Shown here piece by piece: positions 1 through 7,299 of a stretch of 15,800 nt of DNA; within the stretch, counting starts at the first letter, position 1; each line of letters starts with the position of its first letter. A program made the position numbers and the translations under genes. This DNA comes from an uncultured Porphyromonas sp. (GTDB taxonomy: Bacteria; Bacteroidota; Bacteroidia; Bacteroidales; Porphyromonadaceae), in assembly GCA_946997275.1 (NCBI GenBank), contig CAMPUN010000004.1, forward strand, positions 1-15,800, given 5' to 3'. The notes beneath the pieces were generated by a model that saw nothing but the letters and a program-made list of their open reading frames with translations, did not search any database and was not told the origin of the DNA.

Positions 1-1
1 C

Positions 2-61
2 CCCATCACGCTCAAGAAAGCACTCCAGCAGCTCACCTCCCATATCGAGACTGCTAAGTAG
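2..61 (+). CDS. 3' end of an unidentified upstream gene (partial)
   Basis: An open frame runs in from the left edge and ends with TAG at 59-61. It encodes the last 19 residues, PITLKKALQQLTSHIETAK. This looks like an amphipathic helix and is too short for family assignment. A strong plus-strand terminator starts 57 bases later, which supports a real gene ending here. Confidence 0.5.
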   Translation, partial: PITLKKALQQLTSHIETAK

Positions 62-118
62 CTCCTCCCTCCACGTCTTCCTGTTCACCTATCGCAGGAG
101 CCATTAGCTCCTCAACAG

Positions 119-163
119 AAGAGGTGCCCTACAACCGAGTTTGGTCGTAGGGCACCTCTTTTT
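119..163 (+). terminator. Rho-independent terminator of the upstream gene
   Basis: A perfect 14-bp stem (AAGAGGTGCCCTAC at 119-132 with GTAGGGCACCTCTT at 147-160) is followed by a run of five T (159-163). The loop can add three more pairs (ACC/GGT). The T run favours plus-strand termination. The stem could also slow minus-strand transcripts coming from the rubredoxin gene. Confidence 0.85.
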
Positions 164-199
164 AGTTGTTGTGTCATCTAGTGATGACGTGGCACAGGC

Positions 200-364
200 T
201 TAGTCCTCCATTGGAGAGAACTGATCCTTGGAGACACCACAGAGTGGGCACTCCCAGTCATCGGGTAGATCCTCAAAGGGTGTGCCTGGAGCTATACCGC
301 TATCGGGATCGCCCTCTGCAGGGTCATATACATGGCCACATACATCGCAAACGTACTTTTTCAT
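200..364 (-). CDS. Rubredoxin
   Basis: A 54-residue rubredoxin, a small cytoplasmic one-iron electron carrier used by anaerobes, for example to pass electrons to rubrerythrin or other peroxide-scavenging enzymes. Both iron-binding pairs are visible: C6-x2-C9-G near the start ([18 protein letters not shown]) and C39-P-L-C42-G near the end. Between them is the family's typical [15 protein letters not shown] stretch, with the aromatic and acidic residues in place. The length is normal for a one-domain rubredoxin. ATG at 362-364 is the only sensible start; an A/G-rich AAAGAAAG lies just upstream. It follows the GlsB-like gene by 40 bases on the same strand with no clear promoter of its own between them, so the two may share a transcript. 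Its physiological partner is not in the window. Confidence 0.95.
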   Translation of the reverse strand: MKKYVCDVCGHVYDPAEGDPDSGIAPGTPFEDLPDDWECPLCGVSKDQFSPMED

Positions 365-404
365 AATTCTTTCTTTGTAATAGAGTGGTTAATATAGAAT
401 GGGG

Positions 405-656
405 CTACCTTTTCTTCTTATTAAATAGTCCCACAACTAAGAGTATCACACAGGCACCCACGACAGCACAAACTAGCTGTGCCCATGATGAGTCTCCTGC
501 TGTAGCTCCGAAGAAGCTATAAACCCAGCCTCCGACGACACCACCGAGCATACCGATGATGATATTCCATAGGCAACCCAGTGAACGGCCTCGCATGATC
601 CAACCTGCGATAGCTCCAGCCGCAAGACCTATTAGCAAACTCCAAAGTAGTCCCAT
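405..656 (-). CDS. GlsB/YeaQ/YmgE family small membrane protein
   Basis: An 83-residue, very hydrophobic, glycine-rich protein with three likely membrane helices (about residues 3-20, 27-48 and 58-77) and a basic KKKR tail. The pattern GLLWSLLIGLAAGAIAGWIM, then a short basic and cysteine-containing loop (RGRSLGCLWN), then IIIGMLGGVVGGWV, is typical of the GlsB/YeaQ/YmgE family, often labelled transglycosylase-associated protein. These are inner-membrane proteins commonly linked to general stress responses; no biochemical activity is established. The length matches the family. It starts at ATG 654-656, about 85 bases downstream of a predicted promoter, and is followed by rubredoxin on the same strand. 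The family call is firm; the function remains open. Confidence 0.9.
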   Translation of the reverse strand: MGLLWSLLIGLAAGAIAGWIMRGRSLGCLWNIIIGMLGGVVGGWVYSFFGATAGDSSWAQLVCAVVGACVILLVVGLFNKKKR

Positions 657-745
657 AGTATTCAGTGTTTAATGGTTCATAAACATTGGCTTAACAGCCC
701 TGCATCGGGGACTCCTACCAGTAGTACAAGCTCCCTCTGCGGTGA

Positions 746-777
746 CAAAGTTAATCTAATCTTGTGACATAGACAAC
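746..777 (-). promoter_or_regulatory. Predicted Bacteroidota promoter for the GlsB-like gene and rubredoxin
   Basis: On the minus strand TAACTTTG (753 to 746) matches the -7 consensus TAnnTTTG. A TTG at 776 to 774 lies exactly 20 bases upstream of it, the usual -33 spacing. Transcription would start near 740 and give a leader of about 85 bases before the ATG at 656. Confidence 0.6.
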
Positions 778-888
778 TTTGCCTCGCCTATAGGCCAGCA
801 AACGCATCGTTCTCAGCTGGCTCTTCTATGCCTCCACGGAGGAAACCGTGAATTTCCCCGTGGATATCTCTCATTCCCCACCGAGGAA

Positions 889-972
889 CGGGAAAATTCG
901 TCGGAACTTCCATTTCATTCTTCCGAAGTTTCATTTCATTCTTCCGAACTTTTATTTCGGCCCTCCGTGGGG
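889..972 (-). repeat. Dispersed intergenic repeat, left copy
   Basis: This is the main content of the non-coding stretch 657-1061. On the plus strand two 21-base units (911-931 and 932-952) each begin CATTTCATTCTTCCGAA and differ at one base, then 953-972 carries TATTTCGGCCCTCCGTGGGG. The reverse complement of 903-972 matches 10383-10452 at 60 of 70 positions in my ungapped hand alignment. A 12-base direct repeat, GGGAAAATTCGT, brackets the block (890-901 and 970-981). Just upstream is a small hairpin, CCTCC-AC-GGAGG (831-842). The stretch has an open frame (848-1039), but its composition follows the repeats and I do not regard it as a gene. Confidence 0.75.
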
Positions 973-1050
973 AAAATTCGTTTTCCAGCGAGCTATAGGC
1001 AAATTCCTCGGGAGAAACAGCCGACCGTTCGCCAATTGATAGCTATTCTG

Positions 1051-1058
1051 TACCTTTG
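1051..1058 (+). promoter_or_regulatory. -7 box of the predicted bioD promoter
   Basis: TACCTTTG matches TAnnTTTG exactly and is the same octamer seen before nspC and ribB. The -33 region 20 bases upstream (GTTC at 1027-1030) is weak. Transcription would start near 1062-1066, so the ATG at 1062 would be at or before the start of the mRNA. Confidence 0.55.
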
Positions 1059-1061
1059 TAG

Positions 1062-1085
1062 ATGGAGGAGATTGCCCTCCTCCAT
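1062..1085 (+). promoter_or_regulatory. Inverted repeat at the 5' end of the bioD transcript
   Basis: ATGGAGGAG (1062-1070) and CTCCTCCAT (1077-1085) form a perfect 9-bp inverted repeat around a 6-base loop. It sits directly after the -7 box, so it would form a hairpin at the extreme 5' end of the mRNA, or act as a DNA operator overlapping the transcription start. It lies inside the longest open frame but upstream of the preferred start codon. Confidence 0.5.
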
Positions 1086-1100
1086 TTAGTAGATAATGCT

Positions 1101-1775
1101 ATGAATAGTGATGCAATGCAATTGGTCTCCCCTCCTGATCGGATCTATGTCTGTGGTATCGACACTGATATAGGGAAGACCTATGGGACTGCCTTCCTCA
1201 TACGTACGCTCAGAGAGGCGGGTCATACAGCCTGCACCTCGATGAAGTTGGTCCAGACGGGATGCCATGAGATCAGTGAGGATATAGAGACGCATCGCCG
1301 TCTACTCGGAGAGCCTCTCTCGGAGTGGGACCGCCAGGGGCTCACCTGCCCCTACCTCTACAGCTACCCCTGCTCGCCTCACCTTGCAGCACGCATGGAT
1401 GGTGGAGAGATAGACCCCGAGCGACTCAACGAGGCTACCCGCCATCTGCAAGAGCTGGGCGCTAAGCCGCTACTTGTAGAGTGTGCTGGTGGACTGATGG
1501 TGCCACTCACTGAGCAGCTCCTCACGATAGACTACATAGCTCAGCAGGAAGATCCACAGGTAGCTCTCGTCACCAATGGCAAGCTGGGTAGCATCAATCA
1601 CACGCTACTCAGTATCGATGCTTGCATGCACCGAGGCATTGAGGTGCGCTACCTTATATATAATGTGTACCCTGAGCAGGACGCGACGATAGAGCGTGAG
1701 ACCATCGCCTATCTCCAGGGATGGCTCGAGGAGCATCTGCCCTCGTGTCTCTTTATGAAGATGCCTATAGTATAG
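1101..1775 (+). CDS. bioD: Dethiobiotin synthetase BioD
   Basis: This enzyme closes the ureido ring of dethiobiotin from 7,8-diaminononanoate, CO2 and ATP, the penultimate step of biotin synthesis, in the cytoplasm. In the longest frame (ATG at 1062, 237 residues) the P-loop GIDTDIGKT is at 32-40, KLVQTG at 62-67, SPHLAA at 105-110, and the loop ECAGGLMVPL at 140-149. The family usually has KPVQ(S/T)G and EGAGG, so Leu63 and Cys141 are substitutions. I prefer ATG 1101 (224 residues), because the predicted promoter places transcription start about 1064 and the 1062 start would include a hairpin; 1113 is also possible and gives a family-like N-terminus (MQLVSPPDRIYVCG). It is followed after 37 bases by the Rel gene and may be co-transcribed with it. 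No other biotin gene is in the window. Confidence 0.9.
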   Translation: MNSDAMQLVSPPDRIYVCGIDTDIGKTYGTAFLIRTLREAGHTACTSMKLVQTGCHEISEDIETHRRLLGEPLSEWDRQGLTCPYLYSYPCSPHLAARMDGGEIDPERLNEATRHLQELGAKPLLVECAGGLMVPLTEQLLTIDYIAQQEDPQVALVTNGKLGSINHTLLSIDACMHRGIEVRYLIYNVYPEQDATIERETIAYLQGWLEEHLPSCLFMKMPIV

Positions 1776-1812
1776 AGCTTCTGTCTAACCCCTTTTTTCG
1801 TTCCCCTAAAAT

Positions 1813-4071
1813 ATGGAAGACATTTACCCCGTAGATTATAGTAACTCGACACTCTCCGATGAGGAGATGATACAGCGAGAGTACGATGCACTGATCTATG
1901 ACTATGAGCACTCGAATCACCGCAAGAAGGTGGAGGTGATACAGCGCGCCTTTACCTTCGCACGGATGGCGCACGAGGGGGTCAGACGCAAGAGCGGAGA
2001 GCCTTACATCATGCACCCGCTCGCAGTGGCTCGTATCGTGTGCCGTGAGATAGGTCTAGGCTCTACATCGATCGTCTCTACCCTACTTCACGATGTAATC
2101 GAGGACACGGAGTACACGGAGGAGGATATAGAGCAGCTCTTCGGTCCTAAGGTGGCTCAGATCGTGGTCGGACTGACCAAGATCAGTAGCGAGATATTGG
2201 CCGAGCGAAACATAGAGAGCCTACAGGCAGAGAACTTTCGCAAGCTGATCCTAACGATGAATGCAGACATTCGTGTGATCCTTATCAAGATTGCCGACCG
2301 TCTGCACAATATGCGTACCCTGAGCTCAATGCCTGAGCATAAGAAGCTCAAGATAACGGGCGAAACGCTCTACATCTACGCACCGCTGGCTCACCGCCTA
2401 GGACTTTTCGCTATTAAGACGGAGCTCGAGGAACTTGTCTTCAAGCATGAGCACCCGAAGGCTTACGAGGATATCTGCAATCAGATTATTGACACGGAGC
2501 AGTCTCGTGCTGAGCTCTTCAAGCAGTTTAGCACACCTGTCCACCCCCTGCTCAAGGCTCGTGGACTGGACTACGAGATGAAGACGCGTGTCAAGTCCTG
2601 CTACTCAATCTGGAAGAAGATGCAGAAGAAGCAGATCCCCTTTCAGGAGATATACGACCTCTACGCCGTGCGCATCATCTTTGAGGAGACCCCAGGGCTC
2701 AATGTCAAGGAGACTTGCTGGGGTATCTACACCGACATCACGAGTCTCTATCGTGTCAACAATGAGCGAACGCGTGACTGGGTCGCTCAGCCCAAGAGCA
2801 ATGGCTACCGCGCACTACACTTTACAGTCATGGGACCTACGGGCAAGTGGATCGAGGTGCAGGTGCGTAGCCGCAAGATGGACGAGATAGACGAGCGGGG
2901 ACTAGCAGCTCACTGGAAGTACAAGTCGGACGGTGTGGAGGAGGATCAGGAGATCACCAAGTTCCTCGACCAGATCAGCGAGTTACTGGAGAATCCGGAC
3001 TCGAGCGCCATGGACTTCCTCGACACGATCAAGCTCAATCTCTACGGAGATGACATCATGGTCTTTACCCCCAAGGGGGATCCGATCACGCTCCCTCACG
3101 AGAGTACCCCGCTGGACTTTGCCTATGCGCTTCACTCGACACTCGGACAGACTTGCATCGGTGCCAAGGTCAATCACAAGCTAGTGCCTCTCAGCCACCC
3201 GCTACAGAGTGGTGACCAGGTGGAGATCATCTCCAGCAATAATCAAAAGCCCTCAGCGCTGTGGCTCAAGTATGTCAAGACGGCTAAGGCTAAGAGCAAG
3301 ATCAATGAGTTCCTCCGTGTAGAGCGTCGCAAGCTCATCAGCCAAGGCGAGGAGAGCGTGATCAACTATTTCGAGCAGCACGACCTCTCTGTCGATGCGG
3401 GACATATGGACCTTGTGGCAGCGCTCTTTGGCTTTCACAAGCGTGAGGACCTCTTCTACGCTGTCGGCTCTGGCACGGTCAATCTAGTGGAGTCGCTCTA
3501 CAAGCGTATCAAGTCGAGCAAGAGCAATCGCTTCTTCAAGTCGGTCAAGGAGGCTCTCATAGGCAAGCAGGAGTCCATGCCCAAGCCTACAGAATCTATC
3601 TCTCAGATCAGTGAGATAGACTACAAGAAGCCGTACCTTCTCCAGAGCGATGCTATCAAGAGCAACTACGTCATGGCTGACGACTGCCATCCGCTCCCTG
3701 GCGACGAGGTGGTCGCCTTCGTCATAGACAACCAGGTAGTGGTGCATCAGCGTACCTGCACCGAGGCTATGCGTCTGAAGAGTAGCACGGGCAATAAGCT
3801 CCTCTCGACCATCTGGGGCGATCAGGGAGAAATGCTCTTCACGGGCTCGATCATGATCGAGGGTATCGACTCTAAGGGTATCCTCAATGGGATCGTGCAG
3901 GTAATTACGGAAGACTTCCTGATCAATATCGCCTCCGTACAGCTCCAGACGCAAGACGGTATCTTCGGAGGAAAGGTGGGACTAGAGGTACACTCAGCTG
4001 AGCAGGTAGAGCAACTCTGCGCAGCGCTCAAGCAGGCTCCAGGCATTAGCAACGCCTACCGCATCTACTGA
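1813..4071 (+). CDS. rel: Bifunctional RelA/SpoT-type (p)ppGpp synthetase/hydrolase
   Basis: Makes and degrades the alarmone (p)ppGpp, the signal of the stringent response; cytoplasmic and ribosome-associated. At 752 residues it has normal full length. Order of domains: N-terminal HD hydrolase with the intact metal motif HDVIED at 93-98; synthetase with SNGYRALHF at 329-337 and the ExQ element E348-V-Q350; TGS domain about 413-474 (starting near DDIMVFTPKG); a helical region; and a C-terminal ACT/RRM domain about 679-750 (SIMIEGIDSKGILNGIVQVI). The intact HD motif and a basic stretch in the synthetase (WKKMQKKQIPFQEIYDL) argue for a bifunctional enzyme rather than a synthetase-only RelA. It starts 37 bases after bioD and ends at a strong terminator. 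Whether a second long RSH gene exists elsewhere cannot be seen. Confidence 0.95.
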   Translation: MEDIYPVDYSNSTLSDEEMIQREYDALIYDYEHSNHRKKVEVIQRAFTFARMAHEGVRRKSGEPYIMHPLAVARIVCREIGLGSTSIVSTLLHDVIEDTEYTEEDIEQLFGPKVAQIVVGLTKISSEILAERNIESLQAENFRKLILTMNADIRVILIKIADRLHNMRTLSSMPEHKKLKITGETLYIYAPLAHRLGLFAIKTELEELVFKHEHPKAYEDICNQIIDTEQSRAELFKQFSTPVHPLLKARGLDYEMKTRVKSCYSIWKKMQKKQIPFQEIYDLYAVRIIFEETPGLNVKETCWGIYTDITSLYRVNNERTRDWVAQPKSNGYRALHFTVMGPTGKWIEVQVRSRKMDEIDERGLAAHWKYKSDGVEEDQEITKFLDQISELLENPDSSAMDFLDTIKLNLYGDDIMVFTPKGDPITLPHESTPLDFAYALHSTLGQTCIGAKVNHKLVPLSHPLQSGDQVEIISSNNQKPSALWLKYVKTAKAKSKINEFLRVERRKLISQGEESVINYFEQHDLSVDAGHMDLVAALFGFHKREDLFYAVGSGTVNLVESLYKRIKSSKSNRFFKSVKEALIGKQESMPKPTESISQISEIDYKKPYLLQSDAIKSNYVMADDCHPLPGDEVVAFVIDNQVVVHQRTCTEAMRLKSSTGNKLLSTIWGDQGEMLFTGSIMIEGIDSKGILNGIVQVITEDFLINIASVQLQTQDGIFGGKVGLEVHSAEQVEQLCAALKQAPGISNAYRIY

Positions 4072-4095
4072 TACGGAGCGTAAGTAAACAGAGCG

Positions 4096-4132
4096 AAGGA
4101 GACTACCACTCGTGGGCGGTAGTCTCCTTTTC
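4096..4132 (+). terminator. Terminator between rel and ribB
   Basis: AAGGAGACTACC (4096-4107) pairs perfectly with GGTAGTCTCCTT (4118-4129), with a 10-base loop and a short TTTTCT tail for the plus strand. It lies in the 85-base gap between the convergent rel and ribB genes and may serve both, although the minus-strand tail is not T-rich. Confidence 0.8.
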
Positions 4133-4156
4133 TATTGATCTTGCTGATTTGTCGTT

Positions 4157-4792
4157 TTAGCTTTGCTGGCGGTAGGCGACGATATCCTCAATCGTGAGGA
4201 CTGGCATATCGTGCGCTGCGCCAAACTTCTGAATCTCTGGCATACGAGCCATCGTTCCATCCTCGTTGGTTAGCTCGCAGAGGACGGCTGTATCGCCTAG
4301 CCCCGCAATGGAGACTATATCTATACTGCCCTCCGTATGTCCTCGACGCTCGAGCACGCCACCCTCTCTGGCTTGTAGCGGGAAGACGTGCCCTGGATGC
4401 ACTAAGTCCTCTGGCTTGGCATCGGCTCGTGCTGCCGTCGTGATGGTGACGTAGCGGTCATGTGCCGAGACACCTGTCGTGACCCCTTCTTTGGCCTCTA
4501 TAGAGATTGTGAAGGCAGTGTTGTTCACACAAGTATTGTGCTGTACCATCTGAGGGAGGTTGAGCTCCTGGCACTTCTTCGGCTTGAGGCAAAGGCAGAT
4601 GATGCCACTGCACTCACGGATCATCAGTGCGATGTTTTGTGGAGTAAGTCTCTCTGTGGAGAAGATGATGTCGCCCTCGTTCTCACGGTTTTCATCATCT
4701 ACGAGTAGGATGCCACGCCCATCTCTGAGGGCTTGGACGGCAGCTTGGATGCGAGCCTCTACGGCTGGGGAAATTGTTTTGGTCTGTCCCAT
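4157..4792 (-). CDS. ribB: 3,4-dihydroxy-2-butanone 4-phosphate synthase
   Basis: Converts ribulose 5-phosphate to L-3,4-dihydroxy-2-butanone 4-phosphate plus formate, supplying the four-carbon unit of riboflavin; cytoplasmic and Mg-dependent. The metal and substrate loop [14 protein letters not shown] is at 31-44, CSGIICL at 61-67, TTGVSAHDR at 105-113, VHPGHVFPL at 131-139, and the catalytic [10 protein letters not shown] at 150-159. At 211 residues it is the stand-alone enzyme, not the RibBA fusion with GTP cyclohydrolase II, so that step must be encoded elsewhere. Start ATG at 4790-4792 is preceded by AAGGAA. A leader of about 220 bases carries an FMN riboswitch, so the gene should be repressed when FMN is plentiful. 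It converges on rel. Confidence 0.96.
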   Translation of the reverse strand: MGQTKTISPAVEARIQAAVQALRDGRGILLVDDENRENEGDIIFSTERLTPQNIALMIRECSGIICLCLKPKKCQELNLPQMVQHNTCVNNTAFTISIEAKEGVTTGVSAHDRYVTITTAARADAKPEDLVHPGHVFPLQAREGGVLERRGHTEGSIDIVSIAGLGDTAVLCELTNEDGTMARMPEIQKFGAAHDMPVLTIEDIVAYRQQS

Positions 4793-4898
4793 TTCCTTGT
4801 TACTTTGAGTTTATATAAAAAGCACGAGGATCTGTGGTACACAAAAGTAGATGCATCGACCTATAGAGCCGAAGCCCCGACAGGGTCAGTGGCATCTT

Positions 4899-5013
4899 GA
4901 TTCGAATACCATCCGGACTATCACCGTCGGTTATGGAGTTACACCATATCAGTCCCGCTATGGGAGTTGTGGACTATACCACCGGTAAGGAATTGCACCT
5001 CTCCTCTTGAATC
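4899..5013 (-). promoter_or_regulatory. FMN riboswitch (RFN element) in the ribB leader
   Basis: On the minus strand the conserved RFN blocks occur in order: AGGAGAGGTGCAATTCC, then TTACCGGTGGTA, AGTCCACAACTCCC, GATATGGTGTAACTCCAT, AACCGACGGTGATAGTCC and GGATGGTATTC. The closing stem P1 is GATTC (5013 to 5009) with GAATC (4903 to 4899). About 105 bases separate the aptamer from the ribB ATG. This segment contains GACCCTGTCGGGGCTTCGG, which can form GC-rich pairings, but I see no classical hairpin plus T run, so the mode of control (termination or translation) is unclear. The family binds FMN and lowers riboflavin gene expression. Confidence 0.93.
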
Positions 5014-5018
5014 AGTCG

Positions 5019-5026
5019 CAAAGGTA
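5019..5026 (-). promoter_or_regulatory. -7 box of the predicted ribB promoter
   Basis: Minus-strand TACCTTTG (5026 to 5019) matches TAnnTTTG. Transcription would start near 5012-5016, at the first bases of riboswitch stem P1. The -33 region is not convincing. It is divergent from the nspC promoter about 75 bases away. Confidence 0.55.
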
Positions 5027-5076
5027 CAAAAAAGCCACCTATCGTCATAGTCATCAGGAGCGATGTCGGGGCGCTT

Positions 5077-5108
5077 TTTGGTGCTACTCTTGCTATTTAG
5101 TACCTTTG
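5077..5108 (+). promoter_or_regulatory. Predicted nspC promoter
   Basis: TTTG at 5077-5080, a 20-base spacer, and TACCTTTG at 5101-5108: the full -33/-7 Bacteroidota consensus. Transcription would start near 5112-5116, about 10 bases before the ATG at 5125, or about 20 before an alternative ATG at 5134. Confidence 0.75.
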
Positions 5109-5124
5109 CAGGAGATTAAGTACA

Positions 5125-6291
5125 ATGCTCCCTATGCAACCCCACAAGATTACCACACCCTACTACCTACTAGAGGAGTCTCTCCTGAGACGCAACCTCG
5201 AGCTGATACGATCCGTAGCAGAGCGGGCGGGCGTGGAGATTATCTTAGCCTTCAAGGCGTACGCTCTCTGGCGTACCTTCCCTATATTTAAGGAGTACAT
5301 CCACGCTAGCACGGCTAGCTCGCCGTGGGAGGCTCGCCTAGGCTACGAAGAGATGGGAGCACCCGTGCATGCCTACACGCCTGCCTACAGCGAGGAGAAT
5401 ATAGCGGACTTCGTGCGCTACAGTAGTCACATCACGCTCAACTCGCCCACCCAGTGGCAGCGCTTCGGACCCGCCTCGCCTTACGCCGCCGAGCATATCT
5501 CTTACGGTCTGCGGCTAAACTTAGCTTACTCGCCTGTCAAGACGGAGATCTACAACCCCGCCATGCCAGGGACACGCTTCGGCGTAAGTGTCGAGACGCT
5601 ACGACAGATGAAGCAAGAGGGTGCTTTGACAGGGCTAGAGGGTGTCCATCTGCATGTCCTTTGCGAGGGTGATGACGAGCAACTGGAGCTAGTGCTGGAG
5701 CGTCTCGAGGAGCGCTTTGGCTTTATCCTAGATAAGGTGCAGTGGCTCAACCTCGGGGGCGGACACTTGATGACGCATCGGGAGTACGATACGGAGCATC
5801 TGGTGGCGTTGCTACGAGCTTTCCGTGAGCGGCACCCCAACTTGCGAATTATTATGGAGCCAGGCAGTGCGTTCGCTTGGCAGACGGGCGACCTTTACGC
5901 TCAGGTTGTGGACATTGTCACCAACGACGGCATCAAGACGGCAATAATGAACGTCTCCTTCGCCTGCCACATGCCTGACTGTCTCGAGATGCCTTACCAT
6001 CCAGTCGTAGAGGGAGCCACACAATGCGACACGCCCGAGGCTGGCACGCACAGCTACCGCCTAGGGGGCAACAGCTGTCTGAGTGGCGACTATATGGGCT
6101 ACTGGACCTTTGACCATCCGCTGGAGATTGGCGAGACGCTCGTCCTCAAGGATATGCTACACTACACGACGGTCAAGACGAACATGTTCAACGGTGTACA
6201 GCATCCCGCCATTGCGTTGCGTCATCTCGACGGCTCGGTGGAGACGCTCCGTAGCTTTGACTATTCGGACTACAAGTCTCGCATGGACTAA
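5125..6291 (+). CDS. nspC: Carboxynorspermidine/carboxyspermidine decarboxylase
   Basis: A PLP-dependent, fold-III (alanine-racemase-like barrel) enzyme that decarboxylates carboxynorspermidine or carboxyspermidine in the alternative polyamine route. The PLP lysine is K44 in LAFKAYALW. The glycine-rich LNLGGGHLM, the phosphate-binding EPGSAFAW (245-252), the family signature CHMPDCLEMPY, and GGNSCLSGDYMG with the active-site-type C318 are all present. At 388 residues the length is normal. The start is ATG 5125, with AGGAG at 5110-5114; ATG 5134 (MQPHKITTPYYLLEE) is an alternative. The partner carboxynorspermidine dehydrogenase is not in the window. It is followed after 30 bases by ftsY on the same strand. 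Confidence 0.94.
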   Translation: MLPMQPHKITTPYYLLEESLLRRNLELIRSVAERAGVEIILAFKAYALWRTFPIFKEYIHASTASSPWEARLGYEEMGAPVHAYTPAYSEENIADFVRYSSHITLNSPTQWQRFGPASPYAAEHISYGLRLNLAYSPVKTEIYNPAMPGTRFGVSVETLRQMKQEGALTGLEGVHLHVLCEGDDEQLELVLERLEERFGFILDKVQWLNLGGGHLMTHREYDTEHLVALLRAFRERHPNLRIIMEPGSAFAWQTGDLYAQVVDIVTNDGIKTAIMNVSFACHMPDCLEMPYHPVVEGATQCDTPEAGTHSYRLGGNSCLSGDYMGYWTFDHPLEIGETLVLKDMLHYTTVKTNMFNGVQHPAIALRHLDGSVETLRSFDYSDYKSRMD

Positions 6292-6321
6292 TCATTTTAA
6301 CCTAGAAGAAAGAGACCAACT

Positions 6322-7281
6322 ATGGGACTATTCGGACTATTCTCAAAGAAAAAGAAAGAGACACTCGACACAGGTCTAGAAAAGAGCAAGACCTCTATGG
6401 TAGACAAGCTGACTCGTGCCGTAGCTGGCAAGAGCAAGGTCGACGATGCAATCCTCGACGACCTGGAGGATATCCTCGTGACGAGTGATGTGGGCGTGGA
6501 CACGACGCTCAAGATCATCAAGCGCATCGAGGAGCGTGTGGCTCGAGACAAATATGTCGGCACGAGCGAGCTCAAAGGCATCCTGCGTGACGAAGTGGCA
6601 GCGCTCCTTGCGGAGAATGGCACGACCGATGGGGAGAGCTTCACACTCCCCGCAAATGCGCATCCCTACGTCATCATGGTCGTTGGCGTCAACGGTGTAG
6701 GTAAGACAACCACCATCGGCAAGCTCGCCTATCAGTTCAAGCAGCAGGGCAAGCGCATCGTACTGGGCGCTGCGGACACCTTCCGTGCAGCCGCCATCGA
6801 GCAGCTAGAGATATGGGGAGAGCGTGTAGGCGTGCCTGTCATCAAGCAGCAGATGGGCTCGGATCCCGCTTCCGTAGCTTTCGATACGCTACAGTCGGCT
6901 GTGGCGCAGGATGCCGACGTAGTCATCATCGACACGGCTGGTCGTCTACACAACCAAGTGAGCCTGATGAACGAGCTCTCTAAGATTAAGCGTGTCATGG
7001 CAAAGGTAGTTCCCGATGCGCCTCACGAAGTACTCCTCGTTCTCGACGGCTCTACGGGTCAGAACGCCTTCGAGCAGGCGAAGCAGTTTACCGCAGCCAC
7101 CGATGTCTCTGCCCTCGCCATCACGAAGCTTGATGGAACGGCAAAGGGCGGTGTCGTCATCGGTATCTCCGACCAATTTAAAGTACCGGTCAAGTATATA
7201 GGACTAGGCGAAAAGATTGAGGACCTACAGGTCTTTCGCAAACGTGAGTTCGTCGACTCCATCTTTGGCGATGAGCTTTAG
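6322..7281 (+). CDS. ftsY: Signal recognition particle receptor FtsY
   Basis: The SRP receptor GTPase, which docks ribosome-nascent-chain/SRP complexes at the inner membrane for co-translational insertion through SecYEG. Its NG domain is complete: a helical N domain (about 20-100), G1 GVNGVGKT at 122-129, the SRP-GTPase insertion motif DTFRAAA at 152-158, G3 DTAGR at 204-208, and G4 TKLDGTAKGG from 268. The protein has only a short lysine-rich leader (MGLFGLFSKKKKE) with Phe-containing amphipathic character instead of the long acidic A domain of E. coli FtsY, so 319 residues is normal for this group. It lies between nspC and rimO (18-base gap), probably in one operon. Confidence 0.97.
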   Translation: MGLFGLFSKKKKETLDTGLEKSKTSMVDKLTRAVAGKSKVDDAILDDLEDILVTSDVGVDTTLKIIKRIEERVARDKYVGTSELKGILRDEVAALLAENGTTDGESFTLPANAHPYVIMVVGVNGVGKTTTIGKLAYQFKQQGKRIVLGAADTFRAAAIEQLEIWGERVGVPVIKQQMGSDPASVAFDTLQSAVAQDADVVIIDTAGRLHNQVSLMNELSKIKRVMAKVVPDAPHEVLLVLDGSTGQNAFEQAKQFTAATDVSALAITKLDGTAKGGVVIGISDQFKVPVKYIGLGEKIEDLQVFRKREFVDSIFGDEL

Positions 7282-7299
7282 TCCAGTAGCAGCTCTGCG

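Noticed and set aside
166..366. 66-codon plus-strand open frame
   Set aside because: It is antisense to the rubredoxin gene, which has all four iron cysteines.
848..1039. 63-codon plus-strand open frame
   Set aside because: It is translated from the dispersed repeat: the repeated residues FHFILPKFHFILPNF follow the 21-base units. There is no family resemblance or promoter.
1776..1812. T6 run before rel as a terminator of bioD
   Set aside because: No stem precedes the T run, so read-through from bioD into rel is more likely.
3484..3954. 156-codon minus-strand open frame
   Set aside because: It is antisense to the C-terminal third of the Rel protein; no protein-like motif is seen.
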